Of a stretch of 64,000 bases of DNA, positions 46,101 through 54,083 are shown in pieces (the first letter of the stretch is position 1; each line of letters starts with the position of its first letter). The notes below the pieces were generated by a model that was not told the origin of the DNA, searched no databases, and was given only the letters and a program-made list of their open reading frames with translations. The position numbers and the translations under genes were made by a program. Source of the stretch: Williamsia phyllosphaerae (GTDB taxonomy: Bacteria > Actinomycetota > Actinomycetes > Mycobacteriales > Mycobacteriaceae); contig NZ_BMCS01000001.1 in assembly GCF_014635305.1 (NCBI RefSeq), forward strand, positions 248,001-312,000, written 5' to 3'.

Positions 46101-46268
46101 CGGGAGGTCACGGATGTGGCCGCGCGAGGACTCCACGACATAGTTCGACCCCAGGTATCCGGCGATCTTGCGAGCCTTGGTCGGTGACTCGACGATCACC
46201 AGCCGGCGCACGTTCTCGCCCGATGTGGGGGACGCAGTGTCGCTATCAGCCACTGTCTGTGCCTGCAC
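43164..46268 (-). CDS. topA: DNA topoisomerase I
   Basis: Type IA topoisomerase of 1,034 residues that relaxes negative supercoils. Toprim domain: [37 protein letters not shown]. The catalytic Tyr is in [38 protein letters not shown] is also diagnostic. Instead of zinc fingers it has at least four C-terminal repeats around [30 protein letters not shown] and [10 protein letters not shown], then a Lys/Ala-rich tail (KAPAKK units), as in actinobacterial enzymes. GTG 46268 is used; a GTG five codons later is an alternative. Syntenic with Rv3646c. Confidence 0.96.
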   Translation of the reverse strand: [1034 protein letters not shown]

Positions 46269-46486
46269 CTTTCCTCGGCCCCATATATAAGGCCTGTGTG
46301 GTCGTCCGCAGCTGCTGCCACGTTCGCAGTACTCCGGCCTGTTCTACCCCATATAACAGCCTCTTGGCATAACGCTGTGTGACCGACCGGGGTCGATGAC
46401 CGCGCGGCGCGGGTCCCGACGCCACTATGAGGCGGGATGAATGCCCAGCTCAGGGGGCCGATCGGCCGTGTCGTGGACAGACTGCG

Positions 46487-47065
46487 TCACAGTGTCGGCC
46501 AGAATGCGACGGCGTCGAGGTCGTCGGGCGGTGCGCCGATGTTCTCGACCAACCGCGACATCCGGCGTCGACCGGCGATCCGGAGCGCCGGACTGCTGCC
46601 ACGGGTGCCCACCAGGGTGGGGGCGATGCCCGCCCGCATGAGCGCGGTGGCCAACGGTGAGTGGGTCTCGGGGGCGTGCGGGTCGAGGCCGAGCAGGTAG
46701 CGGTCCTCGTCGGGCCGCCCGGCCGCGATCGTCCACAGGCGCATCGCACGGTTCGACGGGACCCAGTCGGCGGGCATGGTCTTGATCGCGCCCTTGAGCC
46801 AGGTCCGGTTGAGGGTGTCGAGGAGCTTGGAGGTCTCGGTGCGCGCCATCGCCGACCCCTCGTCGGACGTCGCGACGTGGGCGCGGACGCCGCATCGATC
46901 GATCTCGGCGACGAGGGCATCGGCACGCCACTGCGCGTCGACGACGATGGACACACGGCTACCCGCGGGGGAGATCATCGACTGTCCGTGGGCCGCAAAG
47001 AGTCCCGACAGATCCTCGAGTGAGGGCTCGTCGGTCTCCGCGGAGAAAAAGGACAGTTGGCCCAC
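46487..47065 (-). CDS. conserved hypothetical protein (Rv3647c-like)
   Basis: Protein of 192 residues with no membrane segment. It starts MGQLSFFSAETDEPSLEDLSGLF and contains SRVSIVVDAQWRADALVAEIDRCGV, a basic region LNRTWLKGAIKTMPADWVPSNRAMRLW, and a basic GRRRMSRLVENIG. The position between topA and cspA is that of M. tuberculosis Rv3647c. The basic face could bind nucleic acid but there is no recognised motif; function unknown. Confidence 0.82.
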   Translation of the reverse strand: MGQLSFFSAETDEPSLEDLSGLFAAHGQSMISPAGSRVSIVVDAQWRADALVAEIDRCGVRAHVATSDEGSAMARTETSKLLDTLNRTWLKGAIKTMPADWVPSNRAMRLWTIAAGRPDEDRYLLGLDPHAPETHSPLATALMRAGIAPTLVGTRGSSPALRIAGRRRMSRLVENIGAPPDDLDAVAFWPTL

Positions 47066-47093
47066 GGGGGCAGCTTACTCCGGGCATGAACAA

Positions 47094-47129
47094 CGCCCCC
47101 GGCGATCCGCTGCTGCGGGGCCGGGGGCG
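47094..47129 (-). terminator. GC-rich hairpin after cspA
   Basis: CGCCCCCGG (47094-47102) pairs with CCGGGGGCG (47121-47129), a 9-bp GC stem with an 18-nt loop, 29 nt past the cspA stop on the minus strand. There is no T-tract, as usual in high-GC actinobacteria. Confidence 0.65.
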
Positions 47130-47157
47130 CTGTCGTGCAATCGTGAGGAAGAGCAGA

Positions 47158-47361
47158 TCAGACGGCGCGGACGCCGGTGGCCTGCGGGCCCTTCGTGCCC
47201 TGTCCCACCTCGAACTCCACCCGCTGGTTCTCTTCCAGAGTGCGGAAACCGGATCCCTGGATCTCGGAGTAGTGGACAAACACGTCGTCCGGTCCATCAT
47301 CGGGCGCGATGAAGCCGAAGCCCTTTTCCGCGTTGAACCACTTCACAGTTCCCTGTGCCAT
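47158..47361 (-). CDS. cspA: cold-shock domain protein
   Basis: Nucleic-acid chaperone of 67 residues, a single five-stranded cold-shock domain. RNP1 is [12 protein letters not shown] and RNP2 is DVFVHYSEI. The ending [12 protein letters not shown] is typical of actinobacterial CspA. Syntenic with Rv3648c. A 306-bp gap to the divergent helicase allows a long 5' leader, common for cspA genes. Confidence 0.96.
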   Translation of the reverse strand: MAQGTVKWFNAEKGFGFIAPDDGPDDVFVHYSEIQGSGFRTLEENQRVEFEVGQGTKGPQATGVRAV

Positions 47362-47667
47362 CAGCTTGAATCCTTTACATACTCACCGGAAGCGACACGG
47401 TGTGTCACCGCGCCGGGCCCGTTCCGACCGCCATACCGACTGGCGACGTTTGCGGACCAGCCGCGCACTAACCTTCAGTACCACGCTCGCAACACGTTTT
47501 CGGAGGGACGATCGATGAAGGAAAGCTCCCCGAAAGCTGCGACCAACGACAGTCAATCATGTTCGCGATCCTTCCGATAGTCGAGAAGTCAAACTGAACA
47601 AAACACTGTCAGATTTCAACGAATCGACACGAAGCGGTAACGCCAGAACGCAGATGAAGGACCGACG
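47362..47667. other. 306-bp divergent intergenic region, cspA / helicase
   Basis: It holds the cspA promoter and leader on the minus strand and the helicase promoter on the plus strand. It also contains a short open frame (47515-47580) with a strong ribosome site. The stretch 47540-47650 is AT-richer than the surroundings (for example AAACTGAACAAAACACTGTCAG), consistent with a promoter. I saw no clear RNA structure. Confidence 0.5.
47515..47580 (+). CDS. possible 21-residue peptide with strong ribosome site
   Basis: An ATG at 47515 is preceded by GGAGGG seven nt upstream. It encodes MKESSPKAATNDSQSCSRSFR and stops at 47580, 87 nt before the helicase ATG. Hydrophilic, one Cys, no membrane segment. 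It could be a leader peptide for the helicase, a free microprotein, or chance. Only the ribosome site supports it. Confidence 0.35.
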   Translation: MKESSPKAATNDSQSCSRSFR

Positions 47668-49986
47668 ATGACGCCCGAAGAGTCCTACGGCGAGCAGCTG
47701 TTGGCGCGCTCGCTGGCGGGTGTCGAGCCGTCGTTGTCACCTGTCACATATCAGACCGTGATCGGTTCTCAGACAGCACAGTTCGACGAATGGCCGGACT
47801 GGGCGCCTGCGGGTGTCGTCGACGCCTTCACCGAGGCCGGGGTGCGCCGACCGTGGACCCATCAGGTGGCCGCCGCGCAGGAGGCGCACGCCGGTCGGCA
47901 CGTCGTCGTCGCGACGGGCACGGCGTCGGGCAAGTCCCTCGCCTACCAGTTGCCGATCCTCAGCGAGCTCACCGCCGACAACCACGCCACCGCGCTGTAC
48001 CTTTCTCCCACAAAGGCATTGGGCGCCGACCAGATCCGGTCGTTGGTGTCGCTGCTGGCCGGGCGTCGCGAGTTCTCCCACATCGCGCCCTGCGCATACG
48101 ACGGCGACACCGAGCCGGAGATCCGCCAGTGGGCGCGGGAACACTCGCGGTGGATCTTCACCAACCCCGACATGCTGCACCTCGGGATCCTCAGTTCACC
48201 GGCCCGGTGGCGACATTTCTTCCGCCATCTGCGCTACATCGTCATCGACGAATGCCACCACTACCGCGGGGTTTTCGGCTCCCACACCGCGCTGGTCGTC
48301 CAGCGCGCGCTGCGGGTGGCCCGGGCGGGCGGGGCCAACCCGACCGTCATCGCCGCCAGCGCCACCGCCGGCGAACCCGGCCTGGCACTCGAGCGTCTGA
48401 TCGGTCGGCCGTGCACCGCCATCACCGCCGACGGGTCCCCGCACGGCGAGCGCACCGTGGCGCTGTGGGAGCCGGGCTTCACCCCCGGGGTCACCGGCGA
48501 GCAGGGGGCGCCGGTGCGCCGTGCCGCAGGCACCGAGGCCGCGCGCATCATGGCCGACCTCGTCATCGAGGGCGCACGGACGCTGTGTTTCGTGCGCAGT
48601 CGGGTCGGCGCCGAGGTCGCCGCCCGCTCCACCCGGCAGATCCTCGCCGCGGTGGACCCCGACCTCGTCGACCGGGTCGCGGCCTACCGCGCCGGATATC
48701 TGGCCGACGATCGCCGAAAGCTCGAGGCGGCCCTGTCCGACGGTGAGTTGCTCGGGGTGGCAACGACCAACGCCCTCGAACTCGGGGTCGACATCGCCGG
48801 GCTCGATGCGGTGATCGTCGCCGGATACCCGGGCACCGTCGCGTCGTTCTGGCAACAGGCGGGGCGGGCAGGCCGTCGCGGCGCCGGGTCGTTGGTGGTG
48901 ATGATCGCGCGTGACGACCCCCTCGACACCTATCTCGTGCACCATCCCGAGGCGTTGCTGTCGCGGCCGGTCGAGGTCAGCGTCACCGACCCCACCAACC
49001 CGTACGTCCTCGGGCCGCATCTGCTGTGCGCCGCGGCGGAGCTGCCGTTGACCGAGGCCGACGTCGAGGCGTTCGACGCGCAGGCGCTCGTCGACGACCT
49101 GACCACCCAGGGGCTGCTGCGGCGCCGGCTCGCCGGCTGGTACGTCGCGGCGGGCCTGGACCCGCACGGCGACATCGACATCCGCGGTGGCATCGGCGGT
49201 CAGGTGATGATCGTCGACGCCACGACGTCGCAACTGCTCGGCACCGTCGACACCGGTCGGGCCATGTCGACCGTGCACGCGGGCGCGGTCCATCTGCACC
49301 AGGGGCGCTCCTACGTCGTCGACGAGCTCGACCTCGACAACGGGCTCGCGCTCACGCACCCCGAGGACCCCGACTGGACGACCTCGGCGCGACAGTCGAC
49401 GGCGATGGACATCACCGCGACGACCGACGAACGGCGTCACGGCGCACTGACGGTCGCGCTGGTCGATGTCGACGTGACCCACCAGGTCATCGGATACATG
49501 CGGACGCTGCTGTCCGGCGAGGTGCTCGACGTCGTCGAGTTGGACATGCCCGCACAGACTCTGAGCACCCGGTCGGTGATGTACACGATCACCCCGGAGG
49601 CGCTCGAGGCCGTCGGGGTGTCGGTGAGCCGGTTCCCCGGCGCGCTGCACGCGGCCGAACACGCGGCCATCGGTCTGCTGCCGCTGATCGCGACGTGCGA
49701 CCGCTGGGACATCGGCGGCCTGTCGACCAACCTGCATCCCGACACCGGGTTGCCGACGGTGTTCGTCTACGACGGCTACCCCGGAGGCGCCGGGTTCGCC
49801 GCCCGCGGATTCTCCGCGTTCGAGACGTGGATCCGCGCCACACGCGACGCGGTGACCGACTGCCGATGCGAGACGGGCTGCCCGTCGTGCGTGCAGTCAC
49901 CCAAGTGCGGCAATGGAAACGAACCACTCGACAAGGCAGGTGCCATCGCAGTCCTCGACCTGATCCTGCGTGAGGTCCACGGGTAG
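47668..49986 (+). CDS. DEAD/DEAH-box helicase with C-terminal DUF1998 zinc region
   Basis: ATP-dependent helicase of 772 residues, syntenic with M. tuberculosis Rv3649. Motifs: WTHQVAAAQ (Q-motif-like), ATGTASGKSLAYQLPIL (Walker A), YLSPTKALGADQ, VIDECHHYRG (DECH box), ASATAGEP, ATNALELGVDIAGLDAVI, and QQAGRAGRRG (motif VI). The C-terminal DUF1998 part ends in four cysteines CRCETGCPSCVQSPKCGNGNEPLDK. This is the MrfA/Hrq1-like helicase family, members of which act in DNA interstrand or mitomycin-type damage repair; that role is inferred. Confidence 0.92.
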   Translation: MTPEESYGEQLLARSLAGVEPSLSPVTYQTVIGSQTAQFDEWPDWAPAGVVDAFTEAGVRRPWTHQVAAAQEAHAGRHVVVATGTASGKSLAYQLPILSELTADNHATALYLSPTKALGADQIRSLVSLLAGRREFSHIAPCAYDGDTEPEIRQWAREHSRWIFTNPDMLHLGILSSPARWRHFFRHLRYIVIDECHHYRGVFGSHTALVVQRALRVARAGGANPTVIAASATAGEPGLALERLIGRPCTAITADGSPHGERTVALWEPGFTPGVTGEQGAPVRRAAGTEAARIMADLVIEGARTLCFVRSRVGAEVAARSTRQILAAVDPDLVDRVAAYRAGYLADDRRKLEAALSDGELLGVATTNALELGVDIAGLDAVIVAGYPGTVASFWQQAGRAGRRGAGSLVVMIARDDPLDTYLVHHPEALLSRPVEVSVTDPTNPYVLGPHLLCAAAELPLTEADVEAFDAQALVDDLTTQGLLRRRLAGWYVAAGLDPHGDIDIRGGIGGQVMIVDATTSQLLGTVDTGRAMSTVHAGAVHLHQGRSYVVDELDLDNGLALTHPEDPDWTTSARQSTAMDITATTDERRHGALTVALVDVDVTHQVIGYMRTLLSGEVLDVVELDMPAQTLSTRSVMYTITPEALEAVGVSVSRFPGALHAAEHAAIGLLPLIATCDRWDIGGLSTNLHPDTGLPTVFVYDGYPGGAGFAARGFSAFETWIRATRDAVTDCRCETGCPSCVQSPKCGNGNEPLDKAGAIAVLDLILREVHG

Positions 49987-50140
49987 ACGTTCACCGAATC
50001 GTCGACAGCGGACACACGACCGACGCCATGTTCGATACAACTAACGCTTGTCGCGCCACAACGACTCCTCTGTTCCCGATGTCCGGCCGTGAGCGCATCC
50101 TGTGTTCACAGAGCATTCTCCAAACGATGGAGTCGAGAAC

Positions 50141-50587
50141 ATGAGCGCACAATCGGTCCGCCCCGGTCTTGTCGAATGGCTCGGCTATGTCGTCGGCCGC
50201 ACACTGCCGGTCGAGTACAACGCTTGGGTGAGAAACGATCTCACCGGGCGACATGCGGCCGCGAGACACATTCTTCGCAACGAGCTCGTCTTCTCGCCGT
50301 TCTTCGTCGCAGCGCTCTTTCTTCCCGGGCCGTGGATTTTGCGGCTGTCGACCTTGGCGCTCGGATTCATCCTGGGAACCTTCTACACCGTCGCGTACAT
50401 GAAGCCGCAGCGCGAAGGGCGTCTCCTCGCGCACGGGTTACCCGCAGATCTGTTGACCGCGCACGAGGCAATTCGTCATGACCAGCAGCGCCGCAGCTTC
50501 GAGCACGAGTACCGAAGCGGGGGCGTCGATCTGTCTGGTTCACGACTGCAGCCGACCCCAAGGTCGCCCGAGCCTCGTTTCATGTGA
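50141..50587 (+). CDS. DUF5313 membrane protein, first gene of eno operon
   Basis: Protein of 148 residues. It starts MSAQSVRPGLVEWLGYVVGRTLPVEYNAWVRNDLTG, followed by a hairpin of two membrane spans (FSPFFVAALFLPGPWIL and LSTLALGFILGTFYTVAYMK). This layout matches DUF5313 of Mycobacteriales. ATG 50141 has GGAGTCGAG upstream and is better than the ATG at 50102. It ends 11 nt before the enolase ATG, so it is very likely in the same operon. Function unknown; a link to fluoride stress is only by context. Confidence 0.75.
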   Translation: MSAQSVRPGLVEWLGYVVGRTLPVEYNAWVRNDLTGRHAAARHILRNELVFSPFFVAALFLPGPWILRLSTLALGFILGTFYTVAYMKPQREGRLLAHGLPADLLTAHEAIRHDQQRRSFEHEYRSGGVDLSGSRLQPTPRSPEPRFM

Positions 50588-50598
50588 ACGGAGATCCC

Positions 50599-51876
50599 AT
50601 GCAGATCAGAAGAGTTGTGGCCATCCAGGTTCTGGATTCACGGGGGAATCCCACCATCCGGGTGAGCTTGACCGATGATGGTGGCCGCGAATTCGTCGCC
50701 GGTGTGCCTGCCGGTGCGTCCACGGGCACGCGCGAAGCGAAGGAGCTGCGTGACGGAGATCCGAATCGCTTCGGTGGGAGGGGGGTGTCGCGTGCCGTGG
50801 AGCACGTGAACGACGAGATCGCCGAGCTGGTCACAGCACAGGCGTGGACACGCCTCGCCGATCTGGACGACGCGTTGCGGTCGCTGGACGGCACGACGGA
50901 CAAATCCCGGCTTGGGGCGAATGCGATCGTCGGAGTGTCGATGGCCGCGGCCCGCGCATTCGCCCACGACAGGAGGGAGCCGCTCTACCGCTATCTGTCA
51001 TCATTGACGAGAACCGCACTGCGACTGCCGGTTCCGCATTTCAATGTGCTCAATGGCGGCGCGCATGCGGCCAACGCACTCGATTTTCAGGAGTTCATGA
51101 TCGCTCCCATCGGCGCACCGTGTTACGCCGAGGCGTTGCGGTGGGGAGCCGAGGTGTATGCGTCACTGCGGTCCGAACTGCGCCGGGTTGGTCTGACGAG
51201 CGGACTGGGTGACGAAGGTGGCTTCGCCCCCGACATCGCCGATCCCCGACGAGCTTGTGAGTTGCTCGTCGCAGCGATCGGAAACACGGGATTGAACGCC
51301 GGTTCTGAGGGCGTCGCGCTCGCGATCGATCCCGCTGCGAACGGGTTCTTCGACGGATCCTCGTATTCGCTGGACGGGAAGGAGATGAGTCCGTCGGCAC
51401 TGGTTGAGTTCTATCGCGGTCTCATCGACGAGTTCCCGGTGTGGTCCTTGGAAGACGGGTGCGCCGAAGGTGACGACGAGGGGTGGCAGCTGCTGACCCG
51501 AGAGCTGGGTGACGTGGTCCAGTTGGTGGGCGACGACATCTTCGTGACCGACCCAGAGACGATCCGAGCCGCTGCCGACGCCGATCTCGCGAACGCCGCT
51601 CTCATCAAGGTCAACCAGATCGGGACGGTGTCGGAGACCCTCGACGCGTTGTCAGTGTGCCGTGAGCGCGGGTACGCGGCCATGATCAGCCACCGGTCGG
51701 GAGAGACCCCGGACTCCTTCATCGCAGATCTGGCCGTTGGAAGCGGTTGCGGCCTAATCAAATCCGGTGCACCAGCGCGCGGCGAGAGAGTCGCAAAGTA
51801 CAACCGTCTGCTGGAGATCGCAGCGCAGGAGAACGACGTACCCTATGGTCTCGCCGTACTGCGGGTTGATCGGTGA
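50599..51876 (+). CDS. eno: enolase, probable accessory fluoride-linked copy
   Basis: Dehydrates 2-phosphoglycerate to phosphoenolpyruvate; 425 residues. Key regions are intact: VLDSRGNPTIRV, GANAIVGVSMAAARA, NVLNGGAHAANALDFQEFMIAP, GLGDEGGFAPDI, Mg-ligands in LEDGCAEGD and VGDDIFVTD, catalytic Lys in LIKVNQIGTV, SHRSGETPDSFIADLAVG and Lys in IKSGAPARGERVAKYN. Insertions are few, but several positions differ from the usual actinobacterial Eno (for example ...GSGCGLIKSG). It is not in a ftsB/mazG-type setting where the housekeeping eno sits, so it is probably a second copy. GTGA overlap with the mutase; convergent with the fluoride-riboswitch operon. Enolase is inhibited by fluoride with phosphate, which gives a reason for the pairing. 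Confidence 0.92.
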   Translation: MQIRRVVAIQVLDSRGNPTIRVSLTDDGGREFVAGVPAGASTGTREAKELRDGDPNRFGGRGVSRAVEHVNDEIAELVTAQAWTRLADLDDALRSLDGTTDKSRLGANAIVGVSMAAARAFAHDRREPLYRYLSSLTRTALRLPVPHFNVLNGGAHAANALDFQEFMIAPIGAPCYAEALRWGAEVYASLRSELRRVGLTSGLGDEGGFAPDIADPRRACELLVAAIGNTGLNAGSEGVALAIDPAANGFFDGSSYSLDGKEMSPSALVEFYRGLIDEFPVWSLEDGCAEGDDEGWQLLTRELGDVVQLVGDDIFVTDPETIRAAADADLANAALIKVNQIGTVSETLDALSVCRERGYAAMISHRSGETPDSFIADLAVGSGCGLIKSGAPARGERVAKYNRLLEIAAQENDVPYGLAVLRVDR

Positions 51877-52598
51877 CCGAAGGCCGCTTGGTGATCGTGC
51901 GCCACGGTGAGAGCGTCACCAACGCGGCGAGGGTGTTCACCGGGTGGCTCGATGTCGAGCTGACGATGCGGGGCCGTTCTGAGGCCACCCGTGTCGGGCA
52001 GACCTTGGCCGAGACCGACTGCATCCCAGACATCATGCACACATCGACCCTCTCGCGATCGCAAGAGTCGGCGCGCCTGATCTGCGAGGCGCTGCCTCGA
52101 TCACTCGACGCGCACATCACCGCGCATCGGTCGCTGGATGAGCGGCACTATGGGGCGTTCACCGGGCGCGACAAAAGCGAGGTTCTAGGTGCTGTCGGCC
52201 CCGAATTCTTCGACGAAGCGCGAAATTCACTCATCGTGCCCCCACCACCGCTGTCCGGCAACGATCTGGCACGCCTGAGGAATTCGAGGTGGCCATCGAG
52301 CCGCCTGTCGCTGACCGGGACCCTGACGGAGTCCCTCGGTGACGTTGTTCTCCGGGTCTCCAGATTCTGGCAGGAAACGTTGTCGAGTGAACTGGGGGCG
52401 GGCGCAACGGTGCTCGTCGTGGCGCACGGAAATTCACTGAGGGCGCTCCTGGTGGTCATCGAGCATCTGACGCAGTCGGAATTGGCGGCGCGCCGTCTGG
52501 GAACGGGTGAGCCGCTGCTCTATCGCTTCGGCCACGACTTCTCGCCCACCGTGCACGGCGGCGAAACCATGAAGCCCCCACCAACAGAGCAGGTCTAG
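51873..52598 (+). CDS. gpmA: 2,3-bisphosphoglycerate-dependent phosphoglycerate mutase
   Basis: Interconverts 3- and 2-phosphoglycerate, supplying the enolase substrate; 241 residues. The phospho-His motif is LVIVRHGESVTNAARVFTGWLDVEL. Other dPGM blocks are SLDERHYGAFTGRDKSE, IVPPPPLSGND, LTESLGDVV and VVAHGNSLRALLVVIEHL. GTG 51873 overlaps the eno stop. Together eno and gpmA would boost two adjacent glycolytic steps. Its stop overlaps the convergent phosphatase stop by 4 nt, so the two operons meet head-on with no terminator space. Confidence 0.9.
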   Translation: MTEGRLVIVRHGESVTNAARVFTGWLDVELTMRGRSEATRVGQTLAETDCIPDIMHTSTLSRSQESARLICEALPRSLDAHITAHRSLDERHYGAFTGRDKSEVLGAVGPEFFDEARNSLIVPPPPLSGNDLARLRNSRWPSSRLSLTGTLTESLGDVVLRVSRFWQETLSSELGAGATVLVVAHGNSLRALLVVIEHLTQSELAARRLGTGEPLLYRFGHDFSPTVHGGETMKPPPTEQV

Positions 52599-53155
52599 GA
52601 ATCGACCTTCCAATTCATCGCTTGCACCGACCACCGATTGCCGTCCTCGGAGATGAGGTGGCATGACCCGGGGGCGATGGTCTCGTCGATCGTGCCTCCG
52701 ATGATCGACTCGAGGATGGGTCGTAACACCGCGTCATGACTGACGAGGACCACCGGTCCGCTGGTCGCGGTCTGCGCTGCGTCGACGACGGCGGGCCAGA
52801 CGCGCTCGAACACATCGGATTGCGGCTCGACTCCAGGGGCGGCATCAACGCGTCCGAACAGTCTGATCACCTCACTGCGCAGCTCACCGGTCCATTCGCC
52901 GTAATCACGATCGTTGAGCCGAGCGTCGACGTGATGGGCGATGGCGGCGGCGTCGGCGATGATCGTCGCTGTGCGCACCGCTCGCTCCAGCGGACTCGAC
53001 CACACCACGTGAGGGTTCAGGCGAGCGATGTCGGCTGCCACCGCCTTCGCCTGATCGATACCGATGCTGTCGAGTTCGGGATCGGCGAGACCTCGAAGCC
53101 GGTCCTCGGCATTGAGCACGGTGCGACCGTGCCGGACGAGAATGATCCGGCTCAT
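52595..53155 (-). CDS. histidine phosphatase-family protein
   Basis: Phosphatase or mutase-like protein of 186 residues. Catalytic RHG motif in IILVRHGRTVLNAEDRLRG, WSSPLERAVRTATIIAD, NDRDYGEWTGEL (acid/base Glu region) and second His in VLVSHDAVLRPIL. Shorter than dPGM and lacking its PPPPL insert, so a phosphatase (CobC/GpmB-like) is more likely than a mutase. ATG 53155 overlaps the stop of the stress protein. Last gene of the riboswitch operon. Confidence 0.88.
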   Translation of the reverse strand: MSRIILVRHGRTVLNAEDRLRGLADPELDSIGIDQAKAVAADIARLNPHVVWSSPLERAVRTATIIADAAAIAHHVDARLNDRDYGEWTGELRSEVIRLFGRVDAAPGVEPQSDVFERVWPAVVDAAQTATSGPVVLVSHDAVLRPILESIIGGTIDETIAPGSCHLISEDGNRWSVQAMNWKVDS

Positions 53156-53670
53156 CGGTGGGCCTCGTCGGTGTCGCGCGGTACGACGAGTATCGGCATG
53201 TCGTGTCGTCCGATCAATCCGTGTGCCACCGACGGTTCGCCGAGAGATTCGAGGAAGGACCGTAGACCGCTGTGCGGTGATCCGACGACAACCATCAGGG
53301 AGTCGTTGTCGTGGGCGACGGAGAGGAGAAGACGCGCGGGGTCTCCGTGCGCGCAGTGATACGTCCAGCCGGCGTCGACGTCGCGGAGTGCCGCTACCGC
53401 ATCGTGGGCTTGAGAATCGAGGGTGCGTCGGATCTCGTCCTCCCAGTCCGCCGAATCCGGGTCGACTGGCAGGTCGTCGATGTCGACGATGTGAACGACG
53501 TGTAGGTGGGCGGCGAGGCGCCGCGCGAGATCGACCGCGAAGGTGAGCGCTGACCCGCTCGCCGATTCGTGATCCCACCCGACGACGAGTGAGGTGGTTG
53601 CGGCGCGAGCGTCCGTTGTGCTCGACATGGTGCGATGACGTTCGATGTCGAGTTCGGGATCGTTGTCCAT
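53152..53670 (-). CDS. universal stress protein (UspA family)
   Basis: Single USP domain of 172 residues. Core: SLVVGWDHESASGSALTFAVDLARRLAAHLHVVHIVD at the N-terminus and LMVVVGSPHSGLRSFLESLGEPSVAHGLIGRHDMPILVVP at the C-terminus. The ATP-loop glycines are partly displaced compared with the usual G-x2-G-x9-G, so ATP binding is uncertain. ATG 53670 follows CAGGACC; an ATG 42 nt later is possible. It lies 44 nt after crcB in the same direction. USP genes are among those I recall as associated with fluoride riboswitches. Confidence 0.88.
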   Translation of the reverse strand: MDNDPELDIERHRTMSSTTDARAATTSLVVGWDHESASGSALTFAVDLARRLAAHLHVVHIVDIDDLPVDPDSADWEDEIRRTLDSQAHDAVAALRDVDAGWTYHCAHGDPARLLLSVAHDNDSLMVVVGSPHSGLRSFLESLGEPSVAHGLIGRHDMPILVVPRDTDEAHR

Positions 53671-53714
53671 GAGATGGTCCTGCCGTTGTAGTGGGATGTG
53701 GCGTAGTTGACAGT

Positions 53715-54083
53715 TCAGAGTGCGGAGGTCAGGAGGAGTCCCAGAGCGCATGCGGCAACCGACGCTCCGAGTGTGCCGAGGATGTTGACGGCCGCAGCAA
53801 GATGCGCCCGCTGCTGGATGAGTCGGACGCTTTCGAAGCTCGCTGTGCTGAAAGTGGTGTAACCGCCGCAGAATCCCGTCCCGAGGACCGTTTGCCACCC
53901 GGGTGCTGCACCGTGGAAGAGCGCTGCGCCGGCCAGACCCCCGAGGAAAAAGGAACCCGAGACGTTGATCGCGATGGTCGCCCACGGGACAGTGCTCTTC
54001 CATCGGGATTTGACCTCTGCATCGACCACGAACCGGCACACCGCGCCGATCGCCCCTGCGATGATCGTCAGCATCAGTGTCAT
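53715..54083 (-). CDS. crcB: fluoride channel CrcB/Fluc, distal subunit
   Basis: Small four-span fluoride channel subunit of 122 residues. GAVCRFVVD, the pore Asn in ATIAINVSGSFFLGGL, and FCGGYTTFSTASFESVRL are Fluc hallmarks. ATG 54083 overlaps the stop of the upstream crcB (ATGA). Two adjacent crcB genes in Gram-positive bacteria usually encode the two halves of a heterodimeric channel in antiparallel orientation. Confidence 0.94.
   Translation of the reverse strand: MTLMLTIIAGAIGAVCRFVVDAEVKSRWKSTVPWATIAINVSGSFFLGGLAGAALFHGAAPGWQTVLGTGFCGGYTTFSTASFESVRLIQQRAHLAAAVNILGTLGASVAACALGLLLTSAL

Noticed and set aside
50000..50140. Second fluoride riboswitch before the DUF5313-eno operon
   Set aside because: I looked for the GAUG, CGCC, AACxGCC and CUGAUG pieces in order and did not find them.
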